The notes below the pieces were generated by a model. That model made no database searches. It was not told the DNA's origin and saw only the letters and a program-made list of their open reading frames with translations. Source: Henricia sp. BOLD:AAB3569 (taxonomy: Eukaryota; Echinodermata; Asteroidea; Spinulosida; Echinasteridae). From it: a stretch of 64,000 bases of DNA. Position numbers and translations under genes: made by a program. This document shows positions 26,792 to 40,120 of this stretch, in pieces. The first letter of the stretch is position 1. Every line of letters begins with the position of its first letter. The stretch covers positions 89,434 through 153,433 of the forward strand of contig JBBELK010000028.1 of the NCBI GenBank assembly GCA_037783545.1. Reading direction: 5' to 3'.

Positions 26792-29700
26792 TCAACGGCC
26801 GTACAAATGTACACAAGCGCAGCGCAGGGTGTCCCAACAGCCACGGTTAGGGGAATAACCACGTAGCCGAGCTCCGCTTTCCCTAAACTCTGACATTTCT
26901 CCGTCATTTCCCAGCGAAAATCTGTCAATTTTGCATGACAAGTGCGGAATATATACAGTTTGGAGCATGCAAAATTTGAAGTTGGTTGGAAAATTCCTTG
27001 ATTTCCAAATTTGCCGGCATTTGGGACACACTTTGACCTAATTCCCGTCACAATCTGGGGTGAGTCAACGGCCGTACAAATGTACACCAGCGCAGCGCAG
27101 GGTGTCCCAACAGCCACGGTTAGGGGAATAACCACGTAGCCGAGCTCCGCTTTCCCTAAACTCTGAAATTTCTCCGTCATTTCCAAGCGAAAATCTGTCA
27201 ATTTTGCATGACAAGTGCGGAATATATACAGTTTGGAGCATGCAAAATTTGAAGTTGGTTGGAAAATTCCTTGATTTCCAAATTTGCCGGCATTTGGGAC
27301 ACACTTTGACCTAATTCCCGTCACAATCTGGGGTGAGTCAACGGCCGTACAGATGTACACCAGCGCATGCGCAGCGCAGGGTGTCCCAACAGCCACGGTT
27401 AGGGGAATAACCACGTAGCCGAGCTCCGCTTTCCCTAAACTCTGAAATTTCTCCGTCATTTCCCAGCGAAAATCTGTCAATTTTGCATGACAAGTGCGGA
27501 ATATATACAGTTTGGAGCATGCAAAATTTGAAGTTGGTTGGAAAATTCCTTGATTTCCAAATTTGCCGGCATTTGGGACACACTTTGACCTAATTCCCGT
27601 CACAATCTGGGGTGAGTCAACGGCCGTACAAATGTACACAAGCGCAGCGCAGGGTGTCCCAACAGCCACGGTTAGGGGAATAACCACGTAGCCGAGCTCC
27701 GCTTTCCCTAAACTCTGAAATTTCTCCGTCATTTCCCAGCGAAAATCTGTCAATTTTGCATGACAAGTGCGGAATATATACAGTTTGGAGCATGCAAAAT
27801 TTGAAGTTGGTTGAAAAATTCCTTGATTTCCAAATTTGCCGGCATTTGGGACACACTTTGACCTAATTCCCGTCACAATCTGGGGTGAGTCAACGGCCGT
27901 ACAAATGTACACCAGCGCAGCGCAGGGTGTCCCAACAGCCACGGTTAGGGGAATAACCACGTAGCCGAGCTCCGCTTTCCCTAAACTCTGAAATTTCTCC
28001 GTCATTTCCAAGCGAAAATCTGTCAATTTTGCATGACAAGTGCGGAATATATACAGTTTGGAGCATGCAAAATTTGAAGTTGGTTGGAAAATTCCTTGAT
28101 TTCCAAATTTGCCGGCATTTGGGACACACTTTGACCTAATTCCCGTCACAATCTGGGGTGAGTCAACGGCCGTACAGATGTACACCAGCGCATGCGCAGC
28201 GCAGGGTGTCCCAACAGCCACGGTTAGGGGAATAACCACGTAGCCGAGCTCCGCTTTCCCTAAACTCTGAAATTTCTCCGTCATTTCCCAGCGAAAATCT
28301 GTCAATTTTGCATGACAAGTGCGGAATATATACAGTTTGGAGCATGCCAAATTTGAAGTTGGTTGGAAAATTCCTTGATTTCCAAATTTGCCGGCATTTG
28401 GGACACACTTTGACCTAATTCCCGTCACAATCTGGGGTGAGTCAACGGCCGTACAAATGTACACCAGCGCAGCGCAGGGTGTCCCAACAGCCACGGTTAG
28501 GGGAATAACCACGTAGCCGAGCTCCGCTTTCCCTAAACTCTGAAATTTCTCCGTCATTTCCCAGCGAAAATCTGTCAATTTTGCATGACAAGTGCGGAAT
28601 ATATACAGTTTGGAGCATGCACAATTTGAAGTTGGTTGGAAAATTCCTTGATTTCCAAATTTGCCGGCATTTGGGACACACTTTGACCTAATTCCCGTCA
28701 CAATCTGGGGTGAGTCAACGGCCGTACAAATGTACACCAGCGCAGCGCAGGGTGTCCCAACAGCCACGGTTAGGGGAATAACCACGTAGCCGAGCTCCGC
28801 TTTCCCTAAACTCTGAAATTTCTCCGTCATTTCTTAGCGAAAATCTGTCAATTTTGCATGACAAGTGCGAAATATATACAGTTTGGAGCATGCAAAATTT
28901 GAAGTTGGTTGGAAAATTCCTCGATTTCCAAATTTGCCGGCATTTGGGACACACTTTGACCTAATTCCCGTCACAATCTGGGGTGAGTCAACGGCCGTAC
29001 AAATGTACACCAGCGCAGCGCAGGGTGTCCCAGCAGCCACGGTTAGGGGAATAACCACGTAGCCGAGCTCCGCTTTCCCTAAACTCTGAAATTTCTCCGT
29101 CATTTCCCAGCGAAAATCTGTCAATTTTGCATGACAAGTGCGGAATATATACAGTTTGGAGCATGCAAAATTTGAAGTTGGTTGGAAAATTCCTTGATTT
29201 CCAAATTTGCCGGCATTTGGGACACACTTTGACCTAATTCCCGTCACAATCTGGGGTGAGTCAACGGCCGTACAAATGTACACCAGCGCAGCGCAGGGTG
29301 TCCCAACAGCCACGGTTAGGGGAATAACCACGTAGCCGAGCTCCGCTTTCCCTAAACTCTGAAATTTCTCCGTCATTTCCCAGCAAAAATCTGTCAATTT
29401 TGCATGACAAGTGCGGAATATATACAGTTTGGAGCATGCAAAATTTGAAGTTGGTTGGAAAATTCCTTGATTTCCAAATTTGCCGGCATTTGGGACACAC
29501 TTTGACCTAATTCCCGTCACAATCTGGGGTGAGTCAACGGCCGTACAAATGTACACCAGCGCAGCGCAGGCTGTCCCAACAGCCACGGTTAGGGGAATAA
29601 CCACGTAGCCGAGCTCCGCTTTCCCTAAACTCTGAAATTTCTCCGTCATTTCCCAGCGAAAATCTGTTAATTTTGCATGACAAGTGCGGAATATATACAG

Positions 29701-32700
29701 TTTGGAGCATGCAAAATTTGAAGTTGGTTGGAAAATTCCTTGATTTCCAAATTTGCCGGCATTTGGGACACACTTTGACCTAATTCCCGTCACAATCTGG
29801 GGTGAGTCAACGGCCGTACAAATGTACACCAGCGCATGCGCAGCGCAGGGTGTCCCAACAGCCACGGTTATGGGAATAACCACGTAGCCGAGCTCCGCTT
29901 TCCCTAAACTCTGAAATTTCTCCGTCATTTCCCAGCGAAAATCTGTCAATTTTGCATGACAAGTGCGGAATATATACAGTTTGGAGCATGCAAAATTTGA
30001 AGTTGGTTGGAAAATTCCTTGATTTCCAAATTTGCCGGCATTTGGGACACACTTTGACCTAATTCCCGTCACAATCTGGGGTGAGTCAACGGCCGTACAA
30101 ATGTACACCAGCGCAGCGCAGGGTGTCCCAACAGCCACGGTTAGGGGAATAACCACGTAGCCGAGCTCCGCTTTCCCTAAACTCTGAAATTTCTCCGTCA
30201 TTTCCCAGCGAAAATCTGTCAATTTTGCATGACAAGTGCGGAATATATACAGTTTGGAGCATGCAAAATTTGAAGTTGGTTGGAAAATTCCTTGATTTCC
30301 AAATTTGCCGGCATTTGGGACACACTTTGACCTAATTCCCGTCACAATCTGGGGTGAGTCAACGGCCGTACAAATGTACACCAGCGCATGCGCAGCGCAG
30401 GGTGTCCCAACAGCCACGGTTATGGGAATAACCACGTAGCCGAGCTCCGCTTTCCCTAAACTCTGAAATTTCTCCGTCATTTCCCAGCGAAAATCTGTCA
30501 ATTTTGCATGACAAGTGCGGAATATATACAGTTTGGAGCATGCAAAATTTGAAGTTGGTTGGAAAATTCCTTGATTTCCAAATTTGCCGGCATTTGGGAC
30601 ACACTTTGACCTAATTCCCGTCACAATCTGGGGTGAGTCAACGGCCGTACAAATGTACACCAGCGCAGCGCAGGGTGTCCCAACAGCCACGATTAGGGGA
30701 ATAACCACGTAGCCGAGCTCTGTTTTCCCTAAACTCTGAAATTTCTCCGTCATTTCCCAGCGAAAATCTGTCAATTTTGCATGACAAGTGCGGAATATAT
30801 ACAGTTTGGAGCATGCAACATTTGAAGTTGGTTGAAAAATTCCTTGATTTCCAAATTTGCCGGCATTTGGGACACACTTTGACCTAATTCCCGTCACAAT
30901 CTGGGGTGAGTCAACGGCCGTACAAATGTACACCAGCGCAGCGCAGGGTGTCCCAACAGCCACGGTTAGGGGAATAACCACGTAGCCGAGCTCCGCTTTC
31001 CCTAAACTCTGAAATTTCTCCGTCATTTCCAAGCGAAAATCTGTCAATTTTGCATGACAAGTGCGGAATATATACAGTTTGGAGCATGCAAAATTTGAAG
31101 TTGGTTGGAAAATTCCTTGATTTCCAAATTTGCCGGCATTTGGGACACACTTTGACCTAATTCCCGTCACAATCTGGGGTGAGTCAACGGCCGTACAGAT
31201 GTACACCAGCGCATGCGCAGCGCAGGGTGTCCCAACAGCCACGGTTAGGGGAATAACCACGTAGCCGAGCTCCGCTTTCCCTAAACTCTGAAATTTCTCC
31301 GTCATTTCCCAGCGAAAATCTGTCAATTTTGCATGACAAGTGCGGAATATATACAGTTTGGAGCATGCAAAATTTGAAGTTGGTTGGAAAATTCCTTGAT
31401 TTCCAAATTTGCCGGCATTTGGGACACACTTTGACCTAATTCCTGTCACAATCTGGGGTGAGTCAACGGCCGTACAAATGTACACCAGCGCAGCGCAGGG
31501 TGTCCCAGCAGCCACGGTTAGGGCAATAACCACGTAGCCGAGCTCCGCTTTCCCTAAACTCTGAAATTTCTCCGTCATTTCCCAGCGAAAATCTGTCAAT
31601 TTTGCATGACAAGTGCGGAATATATACAGTTTGGAGCATGCAAAATTTGAAGTTGGTTGGAAAATTCCTTGATTTCCAAATTTGCCGGCATTTGGGACAC
31701 ACTTTGACCTAATTCCCGTCACAATCTGGGGTGAGTCAACGGCCGTACAAATGTACACCAGCGCATGCGCAGCGCAGGGTGTCCCAACAGCCACGGTTAG
31801 GGGAATAACCACGTAGCCGAGCTCCGCTTTCCCTAAACTCTGAAATTTCTCCGTCATTTCCCAGCGAAAATCTGTCAATTTTGCATGACAAGTGCGGAAT
31901 ATATACAGTTTGGAGCATGCAAAATTTGAAGTTGGTTAGAAAATTCCTTGATTTCCAAATTTGCCGGCATTTGGGACACACTTTGACCTAATTCCCGTCA
32001 CAATCTGGGGTGAGTCAACGGCCGTACAAATGTACACCAGCGCAGCGCAGGGTGTCCCAACAGCCACGGTTAGGGGAATAACCACGTAGCCGAGCTCCGC
32101 TTTCCCTAAACTCTGACATTTCTCCGTCATTTCCCAGCGAAAATCTGTCAATTTTGCATGACAAGTGCGGAATATATACAGTTTGGAGCATGCAAAATTT
32201 GAAGTTGGTTGGAAAATTCCTTGATTTCCAAATTTGCCGGCATTTGGGACACACTTTGACCTAATTCCCGTCACAATCTGGGGTGAGTCAACGGCCGTAC
32301 AAATGTACACCAGCGCATGCGCAGCGCAGGGTGTCCCAACAGCCACGGTTATGGGAATAACCACGTAGCCGAGCTCCGCTTTCCCTAAACTCTATAATTT
32401 CTCCGTCATTTCCCAGCGAAAATCTGTCAATTTTGCATGACAAGTGCGGAATATATACAGTTTGGAGCATGCAAAATTTGAAGTTGGTTAGAAAATTCCT
32501 TGATTTCCAAATTTGCCGGCATTTGGGACACACTTTGACCTAATTCCCGTCACAATCTGGGGTGAGTCAACGGCCGTACAAATGTACACCAGCGCAGCGC
32601 AGGGTGTCCCAACAGCCACGGTTAGGGGAATAACCACGTAGCCGAGCTCCGCTTTCCCTAAACTCTGAAATTTCTCCGTCATTTCCCAGCGAAAATCTGT

Positions 32701-33397
32701 CAATTTTGCATGACAAGTGCGGAATATATACAGTTTGGAGCATGCAAAATTTGAAGTTGGTTGGAAAATTCCTTGATTTCCAAATTTGCCGGCATTTGGG
32801 ACACACTTTGACCTAATTCCCGTCACAATCTGGGGTGAGTCAACGGCCGTACAAATGTACACCAGCGCATGCGCAGCGCAGGGTGTCCCAACAGCCACGG
32901 TTATGGGAATAACCACGTAGCCGAGCTCCGCTTTCCCTAAACTCTGAAATTTCTCCGTCATTTCCCAGCGAAAATCTGTCAATTTTGCATGACAAGTGCG
33001 GAATATATACAGTTTGGAGCATGCAAAATTTGAAGTTGGTTGGAAAATTCCTTGATTTCCAAATTTGCCGGCATTTGGGACATACTTTGACCTAATTCCC
33101 GTCACAATCTGGGGTGAGTCAACGGCCGTACAAATGTACACCAGCGCATGCGCAGCGCAGGGTGTCCCAACAGCCACGGTTATGGGAATAACCACGTAGC
33201 CGAGCTCCGCTTTCCCTAAACTCTGAAATTTCTCCGTCATTTCCCAGCGAAAATCTGTCAATTTTGCATGACAAGTGCGGAATATATACAGTTTGGAGCA
33301 TGCAAAATTTGAAGTTGGTTGGAAAATTCCTTGATTTCCAAATTTGCCGGCATTTGGGACACACTTTGACCTAATTCCCGTCACAATCTGGGGTGAG

Positions 33398-35059
33398 TCA
33401 ACGGCCGTACAAATGTACACCAGCGCAGCGCAGTGTGTCCCAATAGCCACGGTTAGGGGAATAACCATGTAGCCGAGCTCCGCTTTCCCTAAACTCTGAA
33501 ATTTCTCCGTCATTTCCCAGCGAAAATCTGTCAATTTTGCATGACAAGTGCGGAATATATACAGTTTGGAGCATGCAAAATTTGAAGTTGGTTGGAAAAT
33601 TCCTTGATTTCCAAATTTGCCGGCATTTGGGACACACTTTGACCTAATTCCCGTCACAATCTGGGGTGAGTCAACGGCCGTACAAATGTACACCAGCGCA
33701 TGCGCAGCGCAGGGTGTCCCAACAGCCACGGTTATGGGAATAACCACGTAGCCGAGCTCCGCTTTCCCTAAACTCTGAAATTTCTCCGTCATTTCCCAGC
33801 GAAAATCTGTCAATTTTGCATGACAAGTGCGGAATATATACAGTTTGGAGCATGCAAAATTTGAAGTTGGTTGGAAAATTCCTTGATTTCCAAATTTGCC
33901 GGCATTTGGGACACACTTTGACCTAATTCCCGTCACAATCTGGGGTGAGTCAACGGCCGTACAAATGTACACCAGCGCATGCGCAGCGCAGGGTGTCCCA
34001 ACAGCCACGGTTATGGGAATAACCACGTAGCCGAGCTCCGCTTTCCCTAAACTCTGAAATTTCTCCGTCATTTCCCAGCGAAAATCTGTCAATTTTGCAT
34101 GACAAGTGCGGAATATATACAGTTTGGAGCATGCAAAATTTGAAGTTGGTTGGAAAATTCCTTGATTTCCAAATTTGCCGGCATTTGGGACACACTTTGA
34201 CCTAATTCCCGTCACAATCTGGGGTGAGTCAACGGCCGTACAAATGTACACCAGCGCAGCGCAGTGTGTCCCAATAGCCACGGTTAGGGGAATAACCATG
34301 TAGCCGAGCTCCGCTTTCCCTAAACTCTGAAATTTCTCCGTCATTTCCCAGCGAAAATCTGTCAATTTTGCATGACAAGTGCGGAATATATACAGTTTGG
34401 AGCATGCAAAATTTGAAGTTGGTTGGAAAATTCCTTGATTTCCAAATTTGCCGGCATTTGGGACACACTTTGACCTAATTCCCGTCACAATCTGGGGTGA
34501 GTCAACGGCCGTACAAATGTACACCAGCGCATGCGCAGCGCAGGGTGTCCCAACAGCCACGGTTATGGGAATAACCACGTAGCCGAGCTCCGCTTTCCCT
34601 AAACTCTGACATTTCTCCGTCATTTCCCAGCGAAAATCTGTCAATTTTGCATGACAAGTGCGGAATATATACAGTTTGGAGCATGCAAAATTTGAAGTTG
34701 GTTGGAAAATTCCTTGATTTCCAAATTTGCCGGCATTTGGGACACACTTTGACCTAATTCCCGTCACAATCTGGGGTGAGTCAACGGCCGTACAAATGTA
34801 CACCAGCGCATGCGCAGCGCAGGGTGTCCCAACAGCCACGGTTATGGGAATAACCACGTAGCCGAGCTCCGCTTTCCCTAAACTCTGAAATTTCTCCGTC
34901 ATTTCCCAGCGAAAATCTGTCAATTTTGCATGACAAGTGCGGAATATATACAGTTTGGAGCATGCAAAATTTGAAGTTGGTTGGAAAATTCCTTGATTTC
35001 CAAATTTGCCGGCATTTGGGACACACTTTGACCTAATTCCCGTCACAATCTGGGGTGAG
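33398..35059. repeat. 3-monomer higher-order repeat, 831 bp, two tandem copies
   Basis: Copies are 33398-34228 and 34229-35059, each 273+279+279. The first monomer of each has the linked private changes GCAGTGTGTCCCAATAGCC and ACCATGTAG. The two long monomers carry TTATGGGAATAACC. The copies differ at the second monomer (GAAATTT against GACATTT near 34609). Confidence 0.9.
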
Positions 35060-38000
35060 TCAACGGCCGTACAAATGTACACCAGCGCAGCGCAGGGTGT
35101 CCCAACAGCCACGGTTAGGGGAATAACCACGTAGCCGAGCTCCGCTTTCCGTAAACTCTGAAATTTCTCCGTCATTTCTTAGCGAAAATATGTCAATTTT
35201 GCATGACAAGTGCGGAATATATACAGTTTGGAGCATGCAAAATTTGAAGTTGGTTGGAAAATTCCTCGATTTCCAAATTTGCCGGCATTTGGGACACACT
35301 TTGACCTAATTCCCGTCACAATCTGGGGTGAGTCAACGGCCGTACAAATGTACACCAGCGCAGCGCAGGGTGTCCCAACAGCCACGGTTAGGGGAATAAC
35401 CACGTAGCCGAGCTCCGCTTTCCCTAAACTCTGAAATTTCTCCGTCATTTCCCAGCGAAAATCTGTCAATTTGGCATGACAAGTGCGGAATATATACAGT
35501 TTGGAGCATGCAAAATTTGAAGTTGGTTGGAAAATTCCTTGATTTCCAAATTTGCCGGCATTTGGGACACACTTTGACCTAATTCCCGTCACAATCTGGG
35601 GTGAGTCAACGGCCGTACAAATGTACACCAGCGCATGCGCAGCGCAGGGTGTCCCAACAGCCACGGTTAGGGGAATAACCACGTAGCCGAGCTCCGCTTT
35701 CCCTAAACTCTGAAATTTCTCCATCATTTCCCAGCGAAAATCTGTCAATTTTGCATGACAAGTGCGGAATATATACAGTTTGGAGCATGCAAAATTTGAA
35801 GTTGGTTGGAAAATTCCTTGATTTCCAAATTTGCCGGCATTTGGGACACACTTTGACCTAATTCCCGTCACAATCTGGGGTGAGTCAACGGCCGTACAAA
35901 TGTACACCAGCGCAGCGCAGGGTGTCCCAACAGCCACGGTTAGGGGAATAACCACGTAGCCGAGCTCCGCTTTCCCTAAACTCTGAAATTTCTCCGTCAT
36001 TTCCCAGCGAAAATCTGTCAATTTTGCATGACAAGTGCGGAATATATACAGTTTGGAGCATGCAAAATTTGAAGTTGGTTGGAAAATTCCTTGATTTCCA
36101 AATTTGCCGGCATTTGGGACACACTTTGACCTAATTCCCGTCACAATCTGGGGTGAGTCAACGGCCGTACAAATGTACACCAGCGCATGCGCAGCGCAGG
36201 GTGTCCCAACAGCCACGGTTATGGGAATAACCACGTAGCCGAGCTCCGCTTTCCCTAAACTCTGAAATTTCTCCGTCATTTCCCAGCGAAAATCTGTCAA
36301 TTTTGCATGACAAGTGCGGAATATATACAGTTTGGAGCATGCAAAATTTGAAGTTGGTTGGAAAATTCCTTGATTTCCAAATTTGCCGGCATTTGGGACA
36401 CACTTTGACCTAATTCCCGTCACAATCTGGGGTGAGTCAACGGCCGTACAAATGTACACCAGCGCATGCGCAGCGCAGGGTGTCCCAACAGCCACGGTTA
36501 TGGGAATAACCACGTAGCCGAGCTCCGCTTTCCCTAAACTCTGAAATTTCTCCGTCATTTCCCAGCGAAAATCTGTCAATTTTGCATGACAAGTGCGGAA
36601 TATATACAGTTTGGAGCATGCAAAATTTGAAGTTGGTTGGAAAATTCCTTGATTTCCAAATTTGCCGGCATTTGGGACACACTTTGACCTAATTCCCGTC
36701 ACAATCTGGGGTGAGTCAACGGCCGTACAAATGTACACAAGCGCAGCGCAGGGTGTCCCAACAGCCACGGTTAGGGGAATAACCACGTAGCCGAGCTCCG
36801 CTTTCCCTAAACTCTGAAATTTCTCCGTCATTTCCCAGCGAAAATCTGTCAATTTTGCATGACAAGTGCGGAATATATACAGTTTGGAGCATGCAAAATT
36901 TGAAGTTGGTTGGAAAATTCCTTGATTTCCAAATTTGCCGGCATTTGGGACACACTTTGACCTAATTCCCGTCACAATCTGGGGTGAGTCAACGGCCGTA
37001 CAAATGTACACCAGCGCATGCGCAGCGCAGGGTGTCCCAACAGCCACGGTTATGGGAATAACCACGTAGCCGAGCTCCGCTTTCCCTAAACTCTGAAATT
37101 TCTCCGTCATTTCCCAGCGAAAATCTGTCAATTTTGCATGACAAGTGCGGAATATATACAGTTTGGAGCATGCAAAATTTGAAGTTGGTTGGAAAATTCC
37201 TTGATTTCCAAATTTGCCGGCATTTGGGACACACTTTGACCTAATTCCCGTCACAATCTGGGGTGAGTCAACGGCCGTACAAATGTACACCAGCGCATGC
37301 GCAGCGCAGGGTGTCCCAACAGCCACGGTTATGGGAATAACCACGTAGCCGAGCTCCGCTTTCCCTAAACTCTGAAATTTCTCCGTCATTTCCCAGCGAA
37401 AATCTGTCAATTTTGCATGACAAGTGCGGAATATATACAGTTTGGAGCATGCAAAATTTGAAGTTGGTTGGAAAATTCCTTGATTTCCAAATTTGCCGGC
37501 ATTTGGGACACACTTTGACCTAATTCCCGTCACAATCTGGGGTGAGTCAACGGCCGTACAAATGTACACAAGCGCAGCGCAGGGTGTCCCAACAGCCACG
37601 GTTAGGGGAATAACCACGTAGCCGAGCTCCGATTTCCCTAAACTCTGAAATTTCTCCGTCATTTCCCAGCGAAAATCTGTCAATTTTGCATGACAAGTGC
37701 GGAATATATACAGTTTGGAGCATGCGAAATTTGAAGTTGGTTGGAAAATTCCTTGATTTCCAAATTTGCCGGCATTTGGGACACACTTTGACCTAATTCC
37801 CGTCACAATCTGGGGTGAGTCAACGGCCGTACAAATGTACACCAGCGCAGCGCAGGGTGTCCCAACAGCCACGGTTAGGGGAATAACAACGTAGCCGAGC
37901 TCCGCTTTCCCTAAACTCTGAAATTTCTCCGTCATTTCCCAGCGAAAATCTGTCAATTTTGCATGACAAGTGCGGAATATATACAGTTTGGAGCATGCAA

Positions 38001-38638
38001 AATTTGAAGTTGGTTGGAAAATTCCTTGATTTCCAAATTTGCCGGCATTTGGGACACACTTTGACCTAATTCCCGTCACAATCTGGGGTGAGTCAACGGC
38101 CGTACAAATGTACACCAGCGCAGCGCAGGGTGTCCCAACAGCCACGGTTAGGGGAATAACCACGTAGCCGAGCTCCGCTTTCCCTAAACTCTGAAATTTC
38201 TCCGTCATTTCCCAGCGAAAATCTGTCAATTTTGCATGACAAGTGCGGAATATATACAGTTTGGAGCATGCAAAATTTGAAGTTGGTTGGAAAATTCCTT
38301 GATTTCCAAATTTGCCGGCATTTGGGACACACTTTGACCTAATTCCCGTCACAATCTGGGGTGAGTCAACGGCCGTACAAATGTACACAAGCGCAGCGCA
38401 GGGTGTCCCAACAGCCACGGTTAGGGGAATAACCACGTAGCCGAGCTCCGCTTTCCCTAAACTCTGAAATTTCTCCGTCATTTCTTAGCGAAAATATGTC
38501 AATTTTGCATGACAAGTGCGGAATATATACAGTTTGGAGCATGCAAAATTTGAAGTTGGTTGGAAAATTCCTCGATTTCCAAATTTGCCGGCATTTGGGA
38601 CACACTTTGACCTAATTCCCGTCACAATCTGGGGTGAG
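35060..38638. repeat. 12-monomer periodicity marked by TTCTTAGCG
   Basis: The monomers starting at 35060 and 38366 share a cluster of private changes: TTCTTAGCGAAAATATGTC and CCTCGATTTCC. They lie 3306 bp apart (12 monomers, five of them 279 bp). A related monomer with TTCTTAGCG and CCTCGATTTCC, but AAATCTGTC, starts at 28715, 6345 bp upstream (23 monomers). The cluster is therefore a landmark of a third higher-order family that occupies 28.7-40 kb. Intervening monomers match only partly, so I call this a periodicity rather than a clean tandem HOR. Confidence 0.7.
36158..37819. repeat. 3-monomer higher-order repeat, 831 bp, second pair
   Basis: Copies are 36158-36988 and 36989-37819, each 279+279+273. 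The two long units have TTATGGG and the short one has CACAAGC with TTAGGGG. The third monomer of the second copy has private changes (GAGCTCCGATTTCC near 37627, GCATGCGAAAT near 37722). It is the same tri-monomer theme as at 33.4-35.1 kb, without the CAATAGCC marks. Confidence 0.85.
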
Positions 38639-40084
38639 TCAACGGCCGTACAAATGTACACCAGCCCAGCGCAGGGTGTCCCAACAGCCACGGTTAGGGG
38701 AATAACCACGTAGCCGAGCTCCGCTTTCCCTAAACTCTGAAATTTCTCCGTCATTTCCCAGCGAAAATCTGTCAATTTTGCATGACAAGTGCGGAATATA
38801 TACAGTTTGGAGCATGCAAAATTTGAAGTTGGTTGGAAAATTCCTTGATTTCCAAATTTGCCGGCATTTGGGACACACTTTGACCTAATTCCCGTCACAA
38901 TCTGGGGTGAGTCAACGGCCGTACAAATGTACACCAGCGCATGCGCAGCGCAGGGTGTCCCAACAGCCACGGTTAGGGGAATAACCACGTAGCCGAGCTC
39001 CGCTTTCCCTAAACTCTGAAATTTCTCCGTCATTTCCCAGCGAAAATCTGTCAATTTTGCATGACAAGTGCGGAATATATACAGTTTGGAGCATGCAAAA
39101 TTTGAAGTTGGTTGGAAAATTCCTTGATTTCCAAATTTGCCGGCATTTGGGACACACTTTGACCTAATTCCCGTCACAATCTGGGGTGAGTCAACGGCCG
39201 TACAAATGTACACAAGCGCAGCGCAGGGTGTCCCAACAGCCACGGTTAGGGGAATAACCACGTAGCCGAGCTCCGCTTTCCCTAAACTCTGAAATTTCTC
39301 CTTATTTCCCAGCGAAAATCTGTCAATTTTGCATGACAAGTGCGGAATATATACAGTTTGGAGCATGCGAAATTTGAAGTTGGTTGGAAAATTCCTTGAT
39401 TTCAAAATTTGCCGGCATTTGGGACACACTTTGACCTAATTCCCGTCACAATCTGGGGTGAGTCAACGGCCGTACAAATGTACACCAGCGCAGCGCAGGG
39501 TGTCCCAACAGCCACGGTTAGGGGAATAACCACGTAGCCGAGCTCCGCTTTCCCTAAACTCTGAAATTTCTCCGTCATTTCCCAGCGAAAATCTGTCAAT
39601 TTTGCATGACAAGTGCGGAATATATACAGTTTGGAGCATGCACAATTTGAAGTTGGTTGGAAAATTCCTTGATTTCCAAATTTGCCGGCATTTGGGACAC
39701 ACTTTGACCTAATTCCCGTCACAATCTGGGGTGAGTCAACGGCCGTACAAATGTACACAAGCGCAGCGCAGGGTGTCCCAACAGCCACGGTTAGGGGAAT
39801 AACCACGTAGCCGAGCTCCGCTTTCCCTAAACTCTGAAATTTCTCCGTCATTTCCAAGCGAAAATCTGTCAATTTTGCATGACAAGTGCGGAATATATAC
39901 AGTTTGGAGCATGCAAAATTTGAAGTTGGTTGGAAAATTCCTTGATTTCCAAATTTGCCGGCATTTGGGACACACTTTGACCTAATTCCCGTCACAATCT
40001 GGGGTGAGTCAACGGCCGTACAAATGTACACAAGCGCAGCGCAGGGTGTCCCAACAGCCACGGTTAGGGGAATAACCACGTAGC

Positions 40085-40120
40085 CGAGCTCCTTCCAGGT
40101 CGTGTTTTACATCGAGCTCC
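40085..40120 (+). other. Left LINE-satellite junction with repeated CGAGCTCC
   Basis: Satellite sequence runs to CGAGCTCC at 40085-40092. Then 20 bp (40093-40112) match neither the satellite nor an evident LINE motif, and CGAGCTCC appears again at 40113-40120 before GGGAATCG. The true 5' end of the LINE could therefore be 40093 or about 40121, with the 20 bp being filler or a template-switch product. The right junction is at 47111-47114 (AAG then TTTCCCTAAAC). Confidence 0.6.

Larger units (their letters stand above)
1..40092. repeat. Left satellite array, 273/279-bp monomer family, about 145 tandem copies
   Basis: The whole stretch is head-to-tail copies of one sequence, all in the same orientation. 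Unit length was measured from the invariant GAGTCAACGGCCGTAC block, which recurs every 273 or 279 bp. The window starts and the array stops inside a monomer. Each unit has a GC-rich half (block GAGTCAACGG to GAGCTCCGCTTTCCC) and an AT-rich half (AAACTCTGAAATTTC to CACAATCTGGGG). Copies differ by a limited set of recurring substitutions, for example CACCAGC/CACAAGC, CAAATGTAC/CAGATGTAC, TTAGGGG/TTATGGG, CCCAGCG/CCAAGCG, GCCGGCA/GCCGACA/GCCGGTA and TGCAAAAT/TGCACAAT/TGCCAAAT. Combinations of these mark subfamilies and higher-order repeats. There are no host genes in it. A centromeric or pericentromeric location is plausible from array size and HOR structure, but this is inference. Confidence 0.98.

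Noticed and set aside
21709-28830. 2373-codon minus-strand open frame as a giant repetitive protein gene
   Set aside because: It is the satellite read through in one frame. Start and stop are just monomer variants (stop from CATGTCAAG), recurring changes are mostly residue-changing, and no promoter, splice or terminal domain is seen. Reported as an observation, not as a gene.
28865-29062. 65-codon plus-strand open frames at 28865, 35210 and 38516
   Set aside because: They appear only where CCTCGATTTCC removes a TGA in the plus strand. They are products of one satellite variant.
1-40092. CRISPR array or bacterial tandem gene repeat
   Set aside because: There are no short repeats with unique spacers; the entire 273-279 bp unit is repeated. 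The interrupting LINE is eukaryotic.
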